A stretch of 64,000 nucleotides of DNA from Scybalousia_A sp045221575 (GTDB lineage Bacteria > Bacteroidota > Bacteroidia > Bacteroidales > P3): the NCBI GenBank assembly GCA_045221575.1, contig JBGUWU010000010.1:1-64000 (forward strand), read 5' to 3'. The translations under genes were made by a program, and so were the position numbers. Positions within the stretch are counted from its first letter, which is position 1, and every line of letters begins with the position of its first letter. The notes below the pieces were generated by a model. It was not told the DNA's origin, searched no databases, and saw only the letters and a program-made list of their open reading frames with translations. Positions 1 to 8,487 of this stretch are shown piece by piece.

Positions 1-1
1 T

Positions 2-172
2 GAAATAATAAATAGTATAGAACTTTTAAATCCATTGGGCAAAGTTCTATTAGAAAAAGAAGTTAATGCCTATAACTATCAGATAAACCTTAACCCTCTT
101 CCACAAGGAACATACTTTGTAAAAGTAATAACCAACAGCGGACAAACCGTCAAGAAAATAATTAGAAATTAG
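2..172 (+). CDS. C-terminal fragment of a secreted protein with a T9SS sorting domain (5' end outside window)
   Basis: The frame enters from the left edge and 56 codons are visible before TAG. The residues match the end of a type IX secretion type A C-terminal domain: a strand reading LLNPLGKVLLEKEV, then LPQGTYFVKV and a short basic tail ending KKIIRN. In this family the tail targets the protein to the T9SS translocon and is removed at the cell surface. The tail closely resembles that of the LRR protein ending at 31157. The last codons and the stop lie inside the AT-rich dispersed repeat that starts here. The function of the passenger domain cannot be seen. Confidence 0.75.
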   Translation, partial: EIINSIELLNPLGKVLLEKEVNAYNYQINLNPLPQGTYFVKVITNSGQTVKKIIRN

Positions 173-304
173 AAATTAGTAATTAGAAATTGGGGTGGCT
201 TCAAAGAAGACAGCCAAATTGCTTCAAGTAATTACGGATTAACGATTAAAAACCTTTTAGTCGCTATGCATAATTACTAATTTCTAATTACTAATTTCTA
301 ATTA
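161..304 (+). repeat. Dispersed AT-rich repeat (copy A) with 33-bp hairpin core
   Basis: Tandem copies of ATTAGAAATTAGTA-like words flank a core at 188-220 that reads AATTGGGGTG, then GGCT, an 11-nt loop and AGCC. The right half ends in the complementary words TAATTTCTAATTA, so the outer arms form an inverted repeat. An inner word TTAGTCGCTATG (near 267) recurs in the copy at 31.19 kb. Related copies occur at 31147, 47919, 48511, 55795, 58437, 59506 and 62037. No coding capacity; it resembles a REP/MITE-like intergenic element. Confidence 0.7.
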
Positions 305-330
305 AATGAAAATTTCTAATTTTTTTTTAG

Positions 331-338
331 TAATTTTG
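331..338 (+). promoter_or_regulatory. Putative -7 element for lptB
   Basis: TAATTTTG matches TAnnTTTG, the -7 consensus of the Bacteroidota primary sigma factor. It lies 31 bp before the lptB start and just after the repeat. Confidence 0.55.
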
Positions 339-368
339 CATTTTATTTAATAACAGCAATGGTTTATT

Positions 369-1091
369 ATGAGATTATATACCGAATCTGTAGTAAAAAA
401 GTATAAGAAAAGAACAGTCGTTAATAATGTCTCCATAGAGGTTAATCAAGGAGAAATAGTTGGACTTTTGGGACCTAATGGAGCGGGAAAGACAACAACT
501 TTCTACATGATAGTTGGAATGATACAACCTTTTTCGGGCAAAGTCTTTTTAGATGATAAAGATTTGACGGATATGCCTATGTATAAGAGGGCTCAGAATG
601 GAATAGGTTATCTTCCTCAAGAAGCTTCTGTATTTAGAAATATGAGTGTAGAGGATAATATTATGTCTATCTTGGAATTTCAACCTTATACTCCGCAACA
701 GAGAGTGGAGAAGTTAGAAGCCTTGCTCAATGAGTTTTCTTTACAGAAGATAAGAAAAAGTCATGGTAACCAACTTTCAGGAGGAGAGAGAAGAAGAACC
801 GAAATAGCAAGAGCATTAGCTTCTGACCCTAAGTTTATTCTTTTAGATGAACCTTTTGCTGGTGTTGATCCTATTGCAGTGCAAGATATTCAAACTATAG
901 TTGCTACATTAAAAGAAAAAAATATTGGAGTCTTGATAACAGACCATAATGTTCATGAAACACTAAGTATAACTGATAGAGCATATCTGTTAATAGAGGG
1001 AGTGGTATTTAAAGCTGGTTCTCCAAGAGAGTTAGCTGACGACCCAGAAGTTAGAAGAAAGTATTTAGGAGATAACTTTGAACTTAGATAA
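369..1091 (+). CDS. lptB: LPS export ABC transporter ATP-binding protein LptB
   Basis: This is the cytoplasmic ATPase that powers LptFG extraction of lipopolysaccharide from the inner membrane. At 240 residues it has the usual LptB length. Visible motifs are Walker A GPNGAGKTT (35-43), Q-loop near Q84, ABC signature LSGGE (136-140), Walker B FILLDEP (156-162) and the switch histidine H193. The phrase DEPFAGVDPIAV after Walker B is typical of LptB and separates it from other ABC ATPases. The ATG at 369 follows a TAnnTTTG promoter. The next gene starts 1 bp after the stop (or overlaps it if its TTG is used), and hldD and kdsC follow, so this is an envelope operon. Confidence 0.93.
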   Translation: MRLYTESVVKKYKKRTVVNNVSIEVNQGEIVGLLGPNGAGKTTTFYMIVGMIQPFSGKVFLDDKDLTDMPMYKRAQNGIGYLPQEASVFRNMSVEDNIMSILEFQPYTPQQRVEKLEALLNEFSLQKIRKSHGNQLSGGERRRTEIARALASDPKFILLDEPFAGVDPIAVQDIQTIVATLKEKNIGVLITDHNVHETLSITDRAYLLIEGVVFKAGSPRELADDPEVRRKYLGDNFELR

Positions 1092-1092
1092 T

Positions 1093-2400
1093 ATGCTTGT
1101 AATTTATATAGATAAACAAACAAACAGGTTAGGTTATACCATAAATTTTATTTTTAAAGACCTACTAAAGACAAATTTTATGGTAACCACAAGCAAGGAA
1201 ACTTTTATTGCAGAAAAAGGTGCGAAACTATCTTATAGTAAAGAATCCATATATGATGAGTTGCATATTTCTCCTGTTGGTTTGTTGTATGAAACGGATA
1301 TATCTAATATAGAAGTAGATTTCTTTGAGGAAAATAATATTCCTTATATATTCAGAACATACAACAAAGAAGATGTGCTGAATTTTGATGTGTTTGCAGC
1401 TGTTTTTTATATGATTTCAAGATATGAAGAATATCTGCCTTTTATTTCTGATAAACATTCAAGATTTTCTTCTGAAGATTCTTTGGCATATCAGAAACAT
1501 TTTCTAAAAAAGCCTGTAGTTGATATTTGGGCGAACATTTTAAAAGAAAAGATTTTAGAAAAGTATCCAGATACTGTTTTTCAATCTAAGAAATTTTCCT
1601 TCCTTAATACAATAGATGTTGATATGGCTTTCTATTATAAAGGTAAAGGATTATATAGAAGTGTTGGAGGTTTTTTTAGAGACTTGTTGAATAGAGATTT
1701 CTCTGCTTGCATGGAAAGAATAAAGATAGATCTCTTTGGTAAAACAGATCCTTATAATTGTTTTCCTTTTCTTCAAAATTCCATAACACGTAATTCTCTG
1801 AATACACTAATGTTTTATTTAATATCTTTAAGTACTGATTATGACAAATCTATTTCTCCGTATAATAATAGATTTCAGTTGTCAATAAAAGATATGGCTG
1901 ATTATGCAGAAGTAGGAATACACCCTTCTTATTATATATATGAAGAACCAGAAAGATTTTCTTATCAAATACAAATACTAAAAGATATTGTACATAAAAG
2001 TATAACCAAGTCAAGATTTCATTATCTAAGGTTTCGTCTGCCTAACTCGTATAGAAATCTTATTGAGAATGAAATAACAGATGATTATTCTATGGGCTAT
2101 TCTGATAAGATAGGTTTTAGAGCAGGTACTTGTTCCTCATTTCAGTTTTATGATTTAGATAAAGACTGTGAGACTAAACTAAGAATACATCCTTTTGCTT
2201 TTATGGACGTTGCTCTTAAAAATGGAATGCAATTAAATACAGAACAAGCAAAAAAAGAAATCATAACTCTAATAGATGAAGTAAAACAGGTAGGAGGCGA
2301 ATTTATTAGCGTTTGGCATAATGAATCATTGTCTGATTATAAAGAGTGGAAAGGTTGGAGAGAGGTTTATGAAACACAGATAGAATATATAAACAAATAA
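1093..2400 (+). CDS. Polysaccharide deacetylase-like protein (Bacteroidota type)
   Basis: A 435-residue protein from ATG 1093; a TTG at 1078 in the same frame would add five residues, overlap lptB, and lie 7 bp after the purine-rich word TTAGGAG, so it stays possible. The C-terminal half carries a divergent NodB-like pattern: LNTIDVDMAFYYKGKG with an acidic metal-type motif, later GIHPSYY and RIHPFAFMD, and SVWHNES near the end. This matches the Bacteroidota group annotated as polysaccharide deacetylase family protein. No signal peptide is visible, so it is probably cytoplasmic. It lies between lptB and hldD, which suggests a role in envelope sugars. The substrate is not known. Confidence 0.7.
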   Translation: MLVIYIDKQTNRLGYTINFIFKDLLKTNFMVTTSKETFIAEKGAKLSYSKESIYDELHISPVGLLYETDISNIEVDFFEENNIPYIFRTYNKEDVLNFDVFAAVFYMISRYEEYLPFISDKHSRFSSEDSLAYQKHFLKKPVVDIWANILKEKILEKYPDTVFQSKKFSFLNTIDVDMAFYYKGKGLYRSVGGFFRDLLNRDFSACMERIKIDLFGKTDPYNCFPFLQNSITRNSLNTLMFYLISLSTDYDKSISPYNNRFQLSIKDMADYAEVGIHPSYYIYEEPERFSYQIQILKDIVHKSITKSRFHYLRFRLPNSYRNLIENEITDDYSMGYSDKIGFRAGTCSSFQFYDLDKDCETKLRIHPFAFMDVALKNGMQLNTEQAKKEIITLIDEVKQVGGEFISVWHNESLSDYKEWKGWREVYETQIEYINK

Positions 2401-2409
2401 AATAAAACA

Positions 2410-3375
2410 ATGAAAGTAATAACAGGCGTTGCAGGATTTATAGGTAGTTGTATGCTATCTCGTCTTAATCAAGAGGGAATAGAAGATGTTGTTATAGTAG
2501 ATGATTTTAGTAAAGAAGAAAGAAAGGCAAACTATAAAGATAAAAAGTACCAATTGGCTATAGATAGAGATGAATTTCTTTTGTGGTTTAAGAATAATGC
2601 AGATAAAGTTGATTTTGTTATTCATCTTGGAGCAAGAAGCGATACAACAGAAAGAGATTGGAATGTTTTTCTTAAACTTAACTTAGATTATTCTAAAACG
2701 CTGTGGCAAATATGCTCTGAAAATAACATACCAATGATATATGCTTCTTCGGCAGCAACGTACGGAGGAGGAGAAAATGGTTATTCTGATGATTTAGCAA
2801 TAATAAATAAACTGCAACCGCTTAATCTTTATGGTAAATCTAAACAAGATTTTGATATTTGGCAACTACAACAAGAAAAAAGACCTCCGTTTTGGGCAGG
2901 CTTAAAATTTTTTAATGTATATGGCCCAAATGAATATCATAAAGGAAGAATGGCTTCTGTTGTTATGCATGCTTATAATCAAATAAAAGAAAAGGGTAGG
3001 GTAGCATTGTTTAAATCACATAAAGAGGGAGTAAAAGATGGAGAACAATTAAGAGATTTTGTTTATGTGAAAGATGTTGTTGATGCTATATTCTTCCTTA
3101 TGCAAAAACAACCAAAAAGCGATATATATAACATAGGTGCAGGACAAGCACGTTCTTTTTATGATTTGGTTAAGAACATATTTGTTGCATTAGATAAAGA
3201 TGTTGCTGTTGATTTTATACAAATGCCGATGGATATAAGAGATAAATATCAATATTATACTTGTGCAAATATAGATAAACTTAAAGCTGTAGGATATACA
3301 AAACCATTTTCTTCTATAGAAGAAGGTGTAAAAGACTATGTTTTGAATTATTTGAGAGAACATAAATATTTTTAA
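2410..3375 (+). CDS. hldD: ADP-L-glycero-D-manno-heptose 6-epimerase
   Basis: Extended short-chain dehydrogenase that converts ADP-D-glycero-D-manno-heptose to the L-glycero form for the LPS inner core. The 321 residues start with a Rossmann glycine motif, G6-x-x-G9-x-x-G12, followed by DDFSK at 31-35. The catalytic Y141-x-x-x-K145 (YGKSK) and the preceding serine motif near 114 are intact. NVYGPNEYHKGRMASVV (169-185) is the hallmark of the HldD group. It starts 9 bp after the deacetylase-like gene and 11 bp before kdsC, consistent with one transcript for LPS core precursors. Confidence 0.9.
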   Translation: MKVITGVAGFIGSCMLSRLNQEGIEDVVIVDDFSKEERKANYKDKKYQLAIDRDEFLLWFKNNADKVDFVIHLGARSDTTERDWNVFLKLNLDYSKTLWQICSENNIPMIYASSAATYGGGENGYSDDLAIINKLQPLNLYGKSKQDFDIWQLQQEKRPPFWAGLKFFNVYGPNEYHKGRMASVVMHAYNQIKEKGRVALFKSHKEGVKDGEQLRDFVYVKDVVDAIFFLMQKQPKSDIYNIGAGQARSFYDLVKNIFVALDKDVAVDFIQMPMDIRDKYQYYTCANIDKLKAVGYTKPFSSIEEGVKDYVLNYLREHKYF

Positions 3376-3386
3376 TCTTTTGTCTT

Positions 3387-3905
3387 ATGAATTATAAAGT
3401 TAAACTACACGATATTAAAGCATTTGTTTTTGACTATGATGGTGTTATGACAGATGGAATGATATACACCACCAAAGATGATATAATAATGAGAAATGGC
3501 AACGTCAAAGATGGGTACGCTATACAGTATGCTCTTAAACTTGGTTACAAAATAGCGATTCTTTCTGGTGGAAGTGGAGAAAGCATAGAAAGAAGACTTA
3601 AAATGTTAGGCGTAACAGATGTTTTTATAGGGGCAAAAGAAAAGTTGTCAGTGTATAAAAACTATTTGGAATGTAACCATTTGACGAAAGCTAACGTATT
3701 ATACATGGGTGACGATATACCTGACTATGACATTATGCTTAATGTTGGTGTCGCGACTTGTCCTAACGATGCAGCCGAGGAAATAAAGCAAGTCGCTGAT
3801 TACATTTCTAATAAAAAAGGAGGAGAAGGTTGTGTTAGAGATGTAATAGAGCAAGTCCTAAGACTGCAAGGACGATGGTTTAACGAAAAAGCTAAAGAAT
3901 GGTAA
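3387..3905 (+). CDS. kdsC: 3-deoxy-D-manno-octulosonate 8-phosphate phosphatase (KdsC)
   Basis: HAD-family phosphatase that makes free Kdo from Kdo 8-phosphate before CMP activation for LPS. At 172 residues it is the small cap-less HAD size of KdsC. The nucleophile motif FDYDGV has D16 and D18, motif II is ILSGG (S60), K84/K86 fit motif III, and GDDIPD (108-113) is motif IV. NGNVKDGYAI resembles the KdsC loop. The 3' end overlaps the next gene by 7 bp. A related HAD phosphatase of another sugar phosphate is possible but less likely next to hldD. Confidence 0.87.
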   Translation: MNYKVKLHDIKAFVFDYDGVMTDGMIYTTKDDIIMRNGNVKDGYAIQYALKLGYKIAILSGGSGESIERRLKMLGVTDVFIGAKEKLSVYKNYLECNHLTKANVLYMGDDIPDYDIMLNVGVATCPNDAAEEIKQVADYISNKKGGEGCVRDVIEQVLRLQGRWFNEKAKEW

Positions 3906-4627
3906 AAACAAAAAGTCGTTATATAATAATATGTTTAATAGTTGTTATGTCTTTGATGAACTATTCGTCGTTAGCACAACAAAGACGAACTACAACAATC
4001 AAGGCAACTTATTATCACGATAGGTTTAATAATAGAAAAACTTCAAGTGGAGAGAAATTTTCTCAAAAATTATACACAGCAGCACATAAAACACTTCCTT
4101 TTAATACAATTGTTAAGATAACAAATCCTAAAACTTTGCGTTCTGTTCTTGTAAAAATAAATGACAGATGTAGAAGGGCGGGAATAGTTGATTTATCTAA
4201 GACAGCAGCACATAAAATAGATTTGCTCACTCATGGAATTATAAATGTAACCTTAGAGATTATGCCAGACGATTATATGGTTTTATGGGAACAACAAGAA
4301 AATATCTATGCTATGTTTGATTCTTTGGAAATGTCAAAAGAAATGCAGATAAGATATTTGGATTCTTTGTATAACACAATAACAAACAAGCCAGTGTTCT
4401 CTATTAACTACTTTGTTAAAGTAGCAACTGTGGAAAATGAAAATGAAGCGCAGCAAATTTTATATACTATCCCGGAAAAATATAGATTACAATCAAAATA
4501 CGAAAAAGTATATAAAGAAAATTTCTTTGATGTGACTATTGGACCATTTATAACAAAAGAAATGGCGACTGTTGTTCTTTCGGAGATGAGAAATCGTTAT
4601 CCAACTTCACATTTAATAAAGAAATAA
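3899..4627 (+). CDS. RlpA-like lytic transglycosylase with C-terminal SPOR-like domain
   Basis: A 242-residue exported protein with a hydrophobic signal at 8-27 ending near SLAQQ. Residues 35-125 form a double-psi beta-barrel like RlpA: ATYYHDRF, TSSGEKF with E52, AAHKTLPF and NDR with D89. E52 and D89 line up with the catalytic acid pair described for Pseudomonas RlpA. The last 80 residues (FVKVATVENE to the end) look like a SPOR peptidoglycan-binding repeat. It would cut denuded glycan strands at the septum. The start overlaps kdsC by 7 bp, so it is probably translated from the same mRNA. Confidence 0.78.
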   Translation: MVKTKSRYIIICLIVVMSLMNYSSLAQQRRTTTIKATYYHDRFNNRKTSSGEKFSQKLYTAAHKTLPFNTIVKITNPKTLRSVLVKINDRCRRAGIVDLSKTAAHKIDLLTHGIINVTLEIMPDDYMVLWEQQENIYAMFDSLEMSKEMQIRYLDSLYNTITNKPVFSINYFVKVATVENENEAQQILYTIPEKYRLQSKYEKVYKENFFDVTIGPFITKEMATVVLSEMRNRYPTSHLIKK

Positions 4628-4752
4628 AAAGAAATAAAAAAAAAGTAATATAACTTACTGAAAAATAAAAAACTAAATAAAAATTAAAACTTTGTTTTGA
4701 AAAAAAAATAAAAAAAACTAATAATAATGTTCATTTTGTGAGAAAAAAACTA

Positions 4753-4760
4753 TACTTTTG
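4753..4760 (+). promoter_or_regulatory. Putative -7 element for porP
   Basis: TACTTTTG, 51 bp before the porP ATG, in a 184-bp AT-rich gap that holds nothing else recognisable. Confidence 0.55.
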
Positions 4761-4811
4761 CAACTGTTTCTGTTAAGGCAGAAAATGTAGAAAAGGCACT
4801 ACTTAAAATTT

Positions 4812-5825
4812 ATGAATAGAGGAAATAAAAAATATTTTATACTATCTTTTTTAACTGCTTTCTTGCTGATTTGTACTAATATTGCAAAGGCGCAACAAGA
4901 GCCTCAGTTTACACAGTATATGTTTAATAGATTGTCTTATAATCCTGCGTATGCTGGTAGTAATGGTGCTATATGTTTTACTGCATTCTTTAGAAGTCAA
5001 TGGATGGGACTTTCTTTAACAGATCCAAATGGAAATAGTACAGGAGCATCTTCAGGAGAAACAATGAATATTTCTTTTGATATGCCTGTTAAGTTTTTAC
5101 ATGGAGGTATAGGCGCAACAATTATTTCAGATAAGATAGGTTTTTGGAATAATACTCATGCTAAAATAGATTATGCTTTTAGAGTGCAATTACCAACAGG
5201 TAATCTTGCTTTCGGTATAGAAGCACAATTGTTTAATGCAAGTTTAGATGCTTCTAAGCTTATTGGTTATGACCAATTCAATGAAAATGATGATATAGGA
5301 CAAACTACAGACCCATTAATAATGAAAGATAAAACAGATGATATGTTGTTTGATTTGGGTTTAGGCGTTTATTATCAGATACCAGGAAGACTTTATTTAG
5401 GCTTTGGAGCAAGTAAGTTAATGCAAACTCAAAGCGATAAATTACATTGGGATAATAGAAGATTTTATTATATTCTTGCAGGATATGAATGGACTGTTCC
5501 AGATTATCCTTCTATTCGTATATTGCCATCTGCTTTATTGAAGACTGATTTTGCTTCTGGTTCTGCATATCAATTAGATGCTTCTGTTTTAGCAGAGTAT
5601 GAGCATAAGTTCTGGGGTGGTTTATCTTATAGAGTTCAAGATGCTTTAATGATACTTGCAGGTTTTTCTGTTAGAGATTTCAAGATTGGTATGTCTTATG
5701 ATATTCCTACTTCAAGAATATCTACTCAAGCAGCAGGTTCATTTGAAGTTTTTGCAAGATATTGTTTCAAGATAGAAACGCAGCCTAATCCTCCTACAAT
5801 ATATAGAAATACTATTAAGATGTAG
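4812..5825 (+). CDS. porP: PorP/SprF family type IX secretion membrane protein
   Basis: Outer-membrane beta-barrel that in the T9SS/gliding apparatus helps assemble or anchor surface proteins. The signal peptide spans about 1-27 (cut near AKA-QQ). It is followed at once by the family signature PQFTQYMFNRLSYNPAYAGS (31-50). The rest alternates short amphipathic strands, with GGIGATIISDKIG and LGLGVYYQ, typical of the roughly 300-residue family. It lies directly before gldK, the conserved T9SS order, with a 115-bp gap. It could be a paralogue rather than the core PorP, because Bacteroidota genomes carry several. Confidence 0.87.
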   Translation: MNRGNKKYFILSFLTAFLLICTNIAKAQQEPQFTQYMFNRLSYNPAYAGSNGAICFTAFFRSQWMGLSLTDPNGNSTGASSGETMNISFDMPVKFLHGGIGATIISDKIGFWNNTHAKIDYAFRVQLPTGNLAFGIEAQLFNASLDASKLIGYDQFNENDDIGQTTDPLIMKDKTDDMLFDLGLGVYYQIPGRLYLGFGASKLMQTQSDKLHWDNRRFYYILAGYEWTVPDYPSIRILPSALLKTDFASGSAYQLDASVLAEYEHKFWGGLSYRVQDALMILAGFSVRDFKIGMSYDIPTSRISTQAAGSFEVFARYCFKIETQPNPPTIYRNTIKM

Positions 5826-5940
5826 AGCAAAGGAAGTGATAAAATTCTTTATGTTTCAAAAAAAATAACAAAAAATGAAACAAAAGAAAAGAAATAACGT
5901 AAAACGATAAATAAAGAAACAAAAAAACTTAGAATATAAA

Positions 5941-7317
5941 ATGAAAAAATTAGTTTTGTTAGTAGCAACGGCTCTTGTAATGTTTAGTTGCGGTAGTTCA
6001 GATAAGGGAGAACTTATAGGTGTTCAAGACAGACCAACTGTTTTGGATATGCAACCTTATGGAATGGTAGACGTTCCTCAAGGTAGTTTTACTATGGGTT
6101 CTGCAGATGAGGACATTTATCATTCTTATAAGTATGAACCAAAAACTATTCAGGTTCAATCTTTCTGGATGGACGAAACAGAAATAACCAATAATGAATA
6201 CAGACAATTTGTTTATTGGGTAAGAGATTCTCTTGCATATAGATTATTAGGAGAAGTTCATCCTGAAACTTATCTTATAGAAGCAGATCAATGGGGACAA
6301 GATTTGGAAACACCGTTGATTAATTGGAAAGCAAAAATCAATTGGAATAGTAAAGATGAAGAAGAAAGAGAAGCTCTTTCTCAATTATATATAAAACAAG
6401 ATGAACGTTTTTATGGAAAATCTCAATTAGACGCTGCTCAAATGGTGTATGAATATTCTTGGATTGATTATCATGCAGCTGCTCAAAAAGATTTTTCTTC
6501 AGAACAAGCTAACAAAGAATACAGAGGTTCTCAGTTCAATAACCGTCCTGAAGCATTAGCAGGAGGAAGAAAACGTTTAACAACAACAGAAAGAATAAAT
6601 ATTTACCCAGATACTCTTTGCTGGATTCACGATTTTGCATATTCTTACAATGATGCAGCAACACGTTCTTATTTTGATCACCCAAGATATGACCATTATC
6701 CAGTTGTTGGCGTAAGTTATGTTCAAGCAAAAGCATTCTCTGTTTGGAGAACTTTACAAATGAATAACTACTTAGAAAAATCATCATACGCTCGTTACGA
6801 AGATTTCCGTCTTCCAACTGAAGCAGAATGGGAATATGCTGCAAGAGGTGGAGTTGATGGTTCTCCATATCCTTGGGGAGGTCCATACGTAAATAATGGT
6901 AGAGGTTGTTTCCTTGCTAACTATAAACCATTAAGAGGAGCTTATGACGGAGATGGTGGAGCAACAACAGTTGTAGTAGCACACTATGCACCAAACGATT
7001 TTGGTCTATATGATATGGCAGGAAATGTATCTGAATGGTGTGAAGATGCTTTTGATGAATCAACTTATAACTTTGCTCACGATCTTAATCAATATAATGT
7101 TTATCGTGCTACTGATGATGATGATCAAATAATGAAACGTAAGGTTATTCGTGGAGGTTCTTGGAAAGATAGCAAACATTTTATCCAAACAGCAACACGT
7201 AGTTATGAATACCAAGATTCTGGTAAGAGTTATATAGGATTCCGTTGCGTTCAATCTTATCTTGGACGTGTAAGAGGAGATAATCCAAAAACATCTTCAA
7301 ACGTTTATAGACTATAA
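5941..7317 (+). CDS. gldK: Gliding motility/T9SS lipoprotein GldK (PorK)
   Basis: Outer-membrane lipoprotein that with GldN forms the periplasmic ring of the T9SS. The lipobox ends at C17 (LVMFSC). GldK-specific sequence follows: DRPTVLDMQPYGMVDVPQGS (30-49), then TMGSADEDIY. The FGE/SUMF1 fold is clear from VDETEITN-like sequence near 80, RLPTEAEWEYAA (290-301), DMAGNVSEWCEDA and VIRGGSWKD. The 458 residues fit the family. It follows porP as in the porPKLMN operon, but a strong terminator comes 26 bp after the stop and no gldL/M/N follows. The GldJ paralogue is less likely because its N-terminal sequence differs. Confidence 0.9.
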   Translation: MKKLVLLVATALVMFSCGSSDKGELIGVQDRPTVLDMQPYGMVDVPQGSFTMGSADEDIYHSYKYEPKTIQVQSFWMDETEITNNEYRQFVYWVRDSLAYRLLGEVHPETYLIEADQWGQDLETPLINWKAKINWNSKDEEEREALSQLYIKQDERFYGKSQLDAAQMVYEYSWIDYHAAAQKDFSSEQANKEYRGSQFNNRPEALAGGRKRLTTTERINIYPDTLCWIHDFAYSYNDAATRSYFDHPRYDHYPVVGVSYVQAKAFSVWRTLQMNNYLEKSSYARYEDFRLPTEAEWEYAARGGVDGSPYPWGGPYVNNGRGCFLANYKPLRGAYDGDGGATTVVVAHYAPNDFGLYDMAGNVSEWCEDAFDESTYNFAHDLNQYNVYRATDDDDQIMKRKVIRGGSWKDSKHFIQTATRSYEYQDSGKSYIGFRCVQSYLGRVRGDNPKTSSNVYRL

Positions 7318-7343
7318 TTTGAAAATTGCAAATAAATAATATC

Positions 7344-7380
7344 GGACGAAGAATGCAAATTGTGTTCTTCGTCCTTTTTT
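7344..7380 (+). terminator. Rho-independent terminator after gldK
   Basis: Perfect 10-bp stem GGACGAAGAA (7344-7353) and TTCTTCGTCC (7365-7374), an 11-nt loop and a run of six T. Confidence 0.9.
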
Positions 7381-7442
7381 ATAGTGTTTATAATAATATT
7401 GATTTGATTACGTTATAATTAAGTATAAATAAAAATAAAAAT

Positions 7443-8252
7443 ATGAAAAAAATATTTAAAAGTATTTTAATGCTATTTTTAGCAATGGGTCTGTCATTTT
7501 GTTTCTCTACCTGTTCAGATGATGACGATGATAATACAGAACTATCACAAAAGAATGAAACTTTTAATATTGATGGTGTAAAATTTACAATGGTTTATGT
7601 AGAAGGTGGAACATTTACTATGGGAGCTACATCTGAACAAGGTTCTGAATTTGTTGATAATGACGAAAAACCTACACATCAAGTTACACTTTCATCTTAT
7701 TATATAGGAGAAACAGAAGTTACGCAAGCGCTTTGGCAAGCAGTGATGGGTAATAATCCATCTTATTATGAGGGTGATAATCTTCCTGTAGAGAGCATAA
7801 GTTACGAAGATATACAAGGATTTATCGCAAAGTTAAATCAAAAGACAGGTAAAAAATTTAGATTTCCAACAGAAGCGGAGTGGGAGTATGCCGCACGAGG
7901 AGGTAATAAAAGTGAAGGATTTAAATATAGCGGAAGTAATAACGCTAATAATGTTGCATGGTATGATGAAAATTCTAATTATAAAACACACACAGTAAAG
8001 ACAAAACAAGCGAATGAATTGGGATTATATGATATGAGTGGCAATATATGGGAATGGTGCTCTGATTGGTATGGAGATTATAGTAGCAGTTCTCAAACAA
8101 ATCCTTCGGGTGCTAATAGTGGTTCTCACCGTGTCTTGCGTGGTGGAGCTTGGAACTATAGTGCGAGGTACTGTCGCGTATCCGATCGTGACTTTGATTT
8201 TTCATACAGTAGAAATAACTTTAATGGCTTCCGTCTTGCTCTTTCTCGATAG
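7443..8252 (+). CDS. FGE/SUMF1-fold lipoprotein, probable diversity-generating retroelement target (paralogue 1)
   Basis: A 269-residue exported protein. The signal ends at a lipobox-like FSTC (C24) followed by DDDDDN, a usual surface-export context in Bacteroidota. Residues 43-269 form a formylglycine-generating-enzyme-like (C-type-lectin) fold: VYVEGGTFTMGATSEQGS, EVTQALWQAVMG, PTEAEWEYAARGG, LYDMSGNIWEWCSDWYG and RVLRGGAWN. I cannot show the paired catalytic cysteines of true FGE, so an enzyme role is doubtful. Its first ~200 residues are very close to the gene at 8488, with a 49-nt identical stretch (7864-7912), whereas the last 40 residues differ strongly. That pattern fits a ligand-binding display protein with a variable region. 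Confidence 0.8.
   Translation: MKKIFKSILMLFLAMGLSFCFSTCSDDDDDNTELSQKNETFNIDGVKFTMVYVEGGTFTMGATSEQGSEFVDNDEKPTHQVTLSSYYIGETEVTQALWQAVMGNNPSYYEGDNLPVESISYEDIQGFIAKLNQKTGKKFRFPTEAEWEYAARGGNKSEGFKYSGSNNANNVAWYDENSNYKTHTVKTKQANELGLYDMSGNIWEWCSDWYGDYSSSSQTNPSGANSGSHRVLRGGAWNYSARYCRVSDRDFDFSYSRNNFNGFRLALSR
8130..8252 (+). other. Candidate variable region (VR1) of paralogue 1
   Basis: The last 40 codons, from RVLRGG to the stop. Codons 7, 10, 11, 14, 16, 19, 21-24, 26, 27 and 30-32 of this block all have the form NNY and encode A, Y, S, R, D, F and N. Between them lie invariant W, A-R, V-S and R codons and the end GFRLA. NNY at scattered exposed positions is what adenine mutagenesis of AAY (Asn) codons produces in retroelement variable regions. 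By count 55 of 123 bases are G or C. Confidence 0.55.
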
Positions 8253-8267
8253 TTTATAAGTCTGTTC
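8250..8267 (+). other. Conserved 18-bp flank after VR1
   Basis: TAGTTTATAAGTCTGTTC includes the stop codon and recurs exactly at 9259-9276 after VR2, while the sequence just before it differs. It could belong to an initiation-of-homing flank, or simply be left from the gene duplication. Confidence 0.5.
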
Positions 8268-8288
8268 TCAAAAAAATAAGAGATAAAA

Positions 8289-8365
8289 AGAAGTTTTACA
8301 AAAAAATGCGAAATAGCGAGCGAAGAGGAACGAGTGAGTAATAAGCATTTTAATGTAAAACTTCT
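8289..8365. repeat. Inverted repeat 36 bp after VR1 gene
   Basis: AGAAGTTTTACA (8289-8300) pairs with TGTAAAACTTCT (8354-8365), 12 of 12. An inner pair AAATGC (8304-8309) and GCATTT (8345-8350) extends the stem. The loop is purine-rich with GCGAGCGAAG. An equivalent structure of nearly the same size follows the paralogue at 9304. No T-run follows, so it is a weak terminator candidate. The rest of this 235-bp gap shows only a small CCGAT-AAT-ATCGG hairpin at 8425-8437. Confidence 0.6.
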
Positions 8366-8487
8366 AAAAGGGAAAAATTGACAAAATAAAATTAAATTTT
8401 GTGTAAATAAAAAATTTTACAATTCCGATAATATCGGGAGAAAAGAAAAATATTGACGAATATATAATCAGATAAAATCAATTAACT

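Noticed and set aside
1078..1092. TTG start for the deacetylase-like gene
   Set aside because: It is possible given the AGGAG upstream, but the in-frame ATG at 1093 is the more common choice and avoids overlap with lptB.
8253..8487. Template repeat of a retroelement in the gap between the FGE genes
   Set aside because: The gap shows no sequence resembling either variable end and no GC-rich Asn-codon run.
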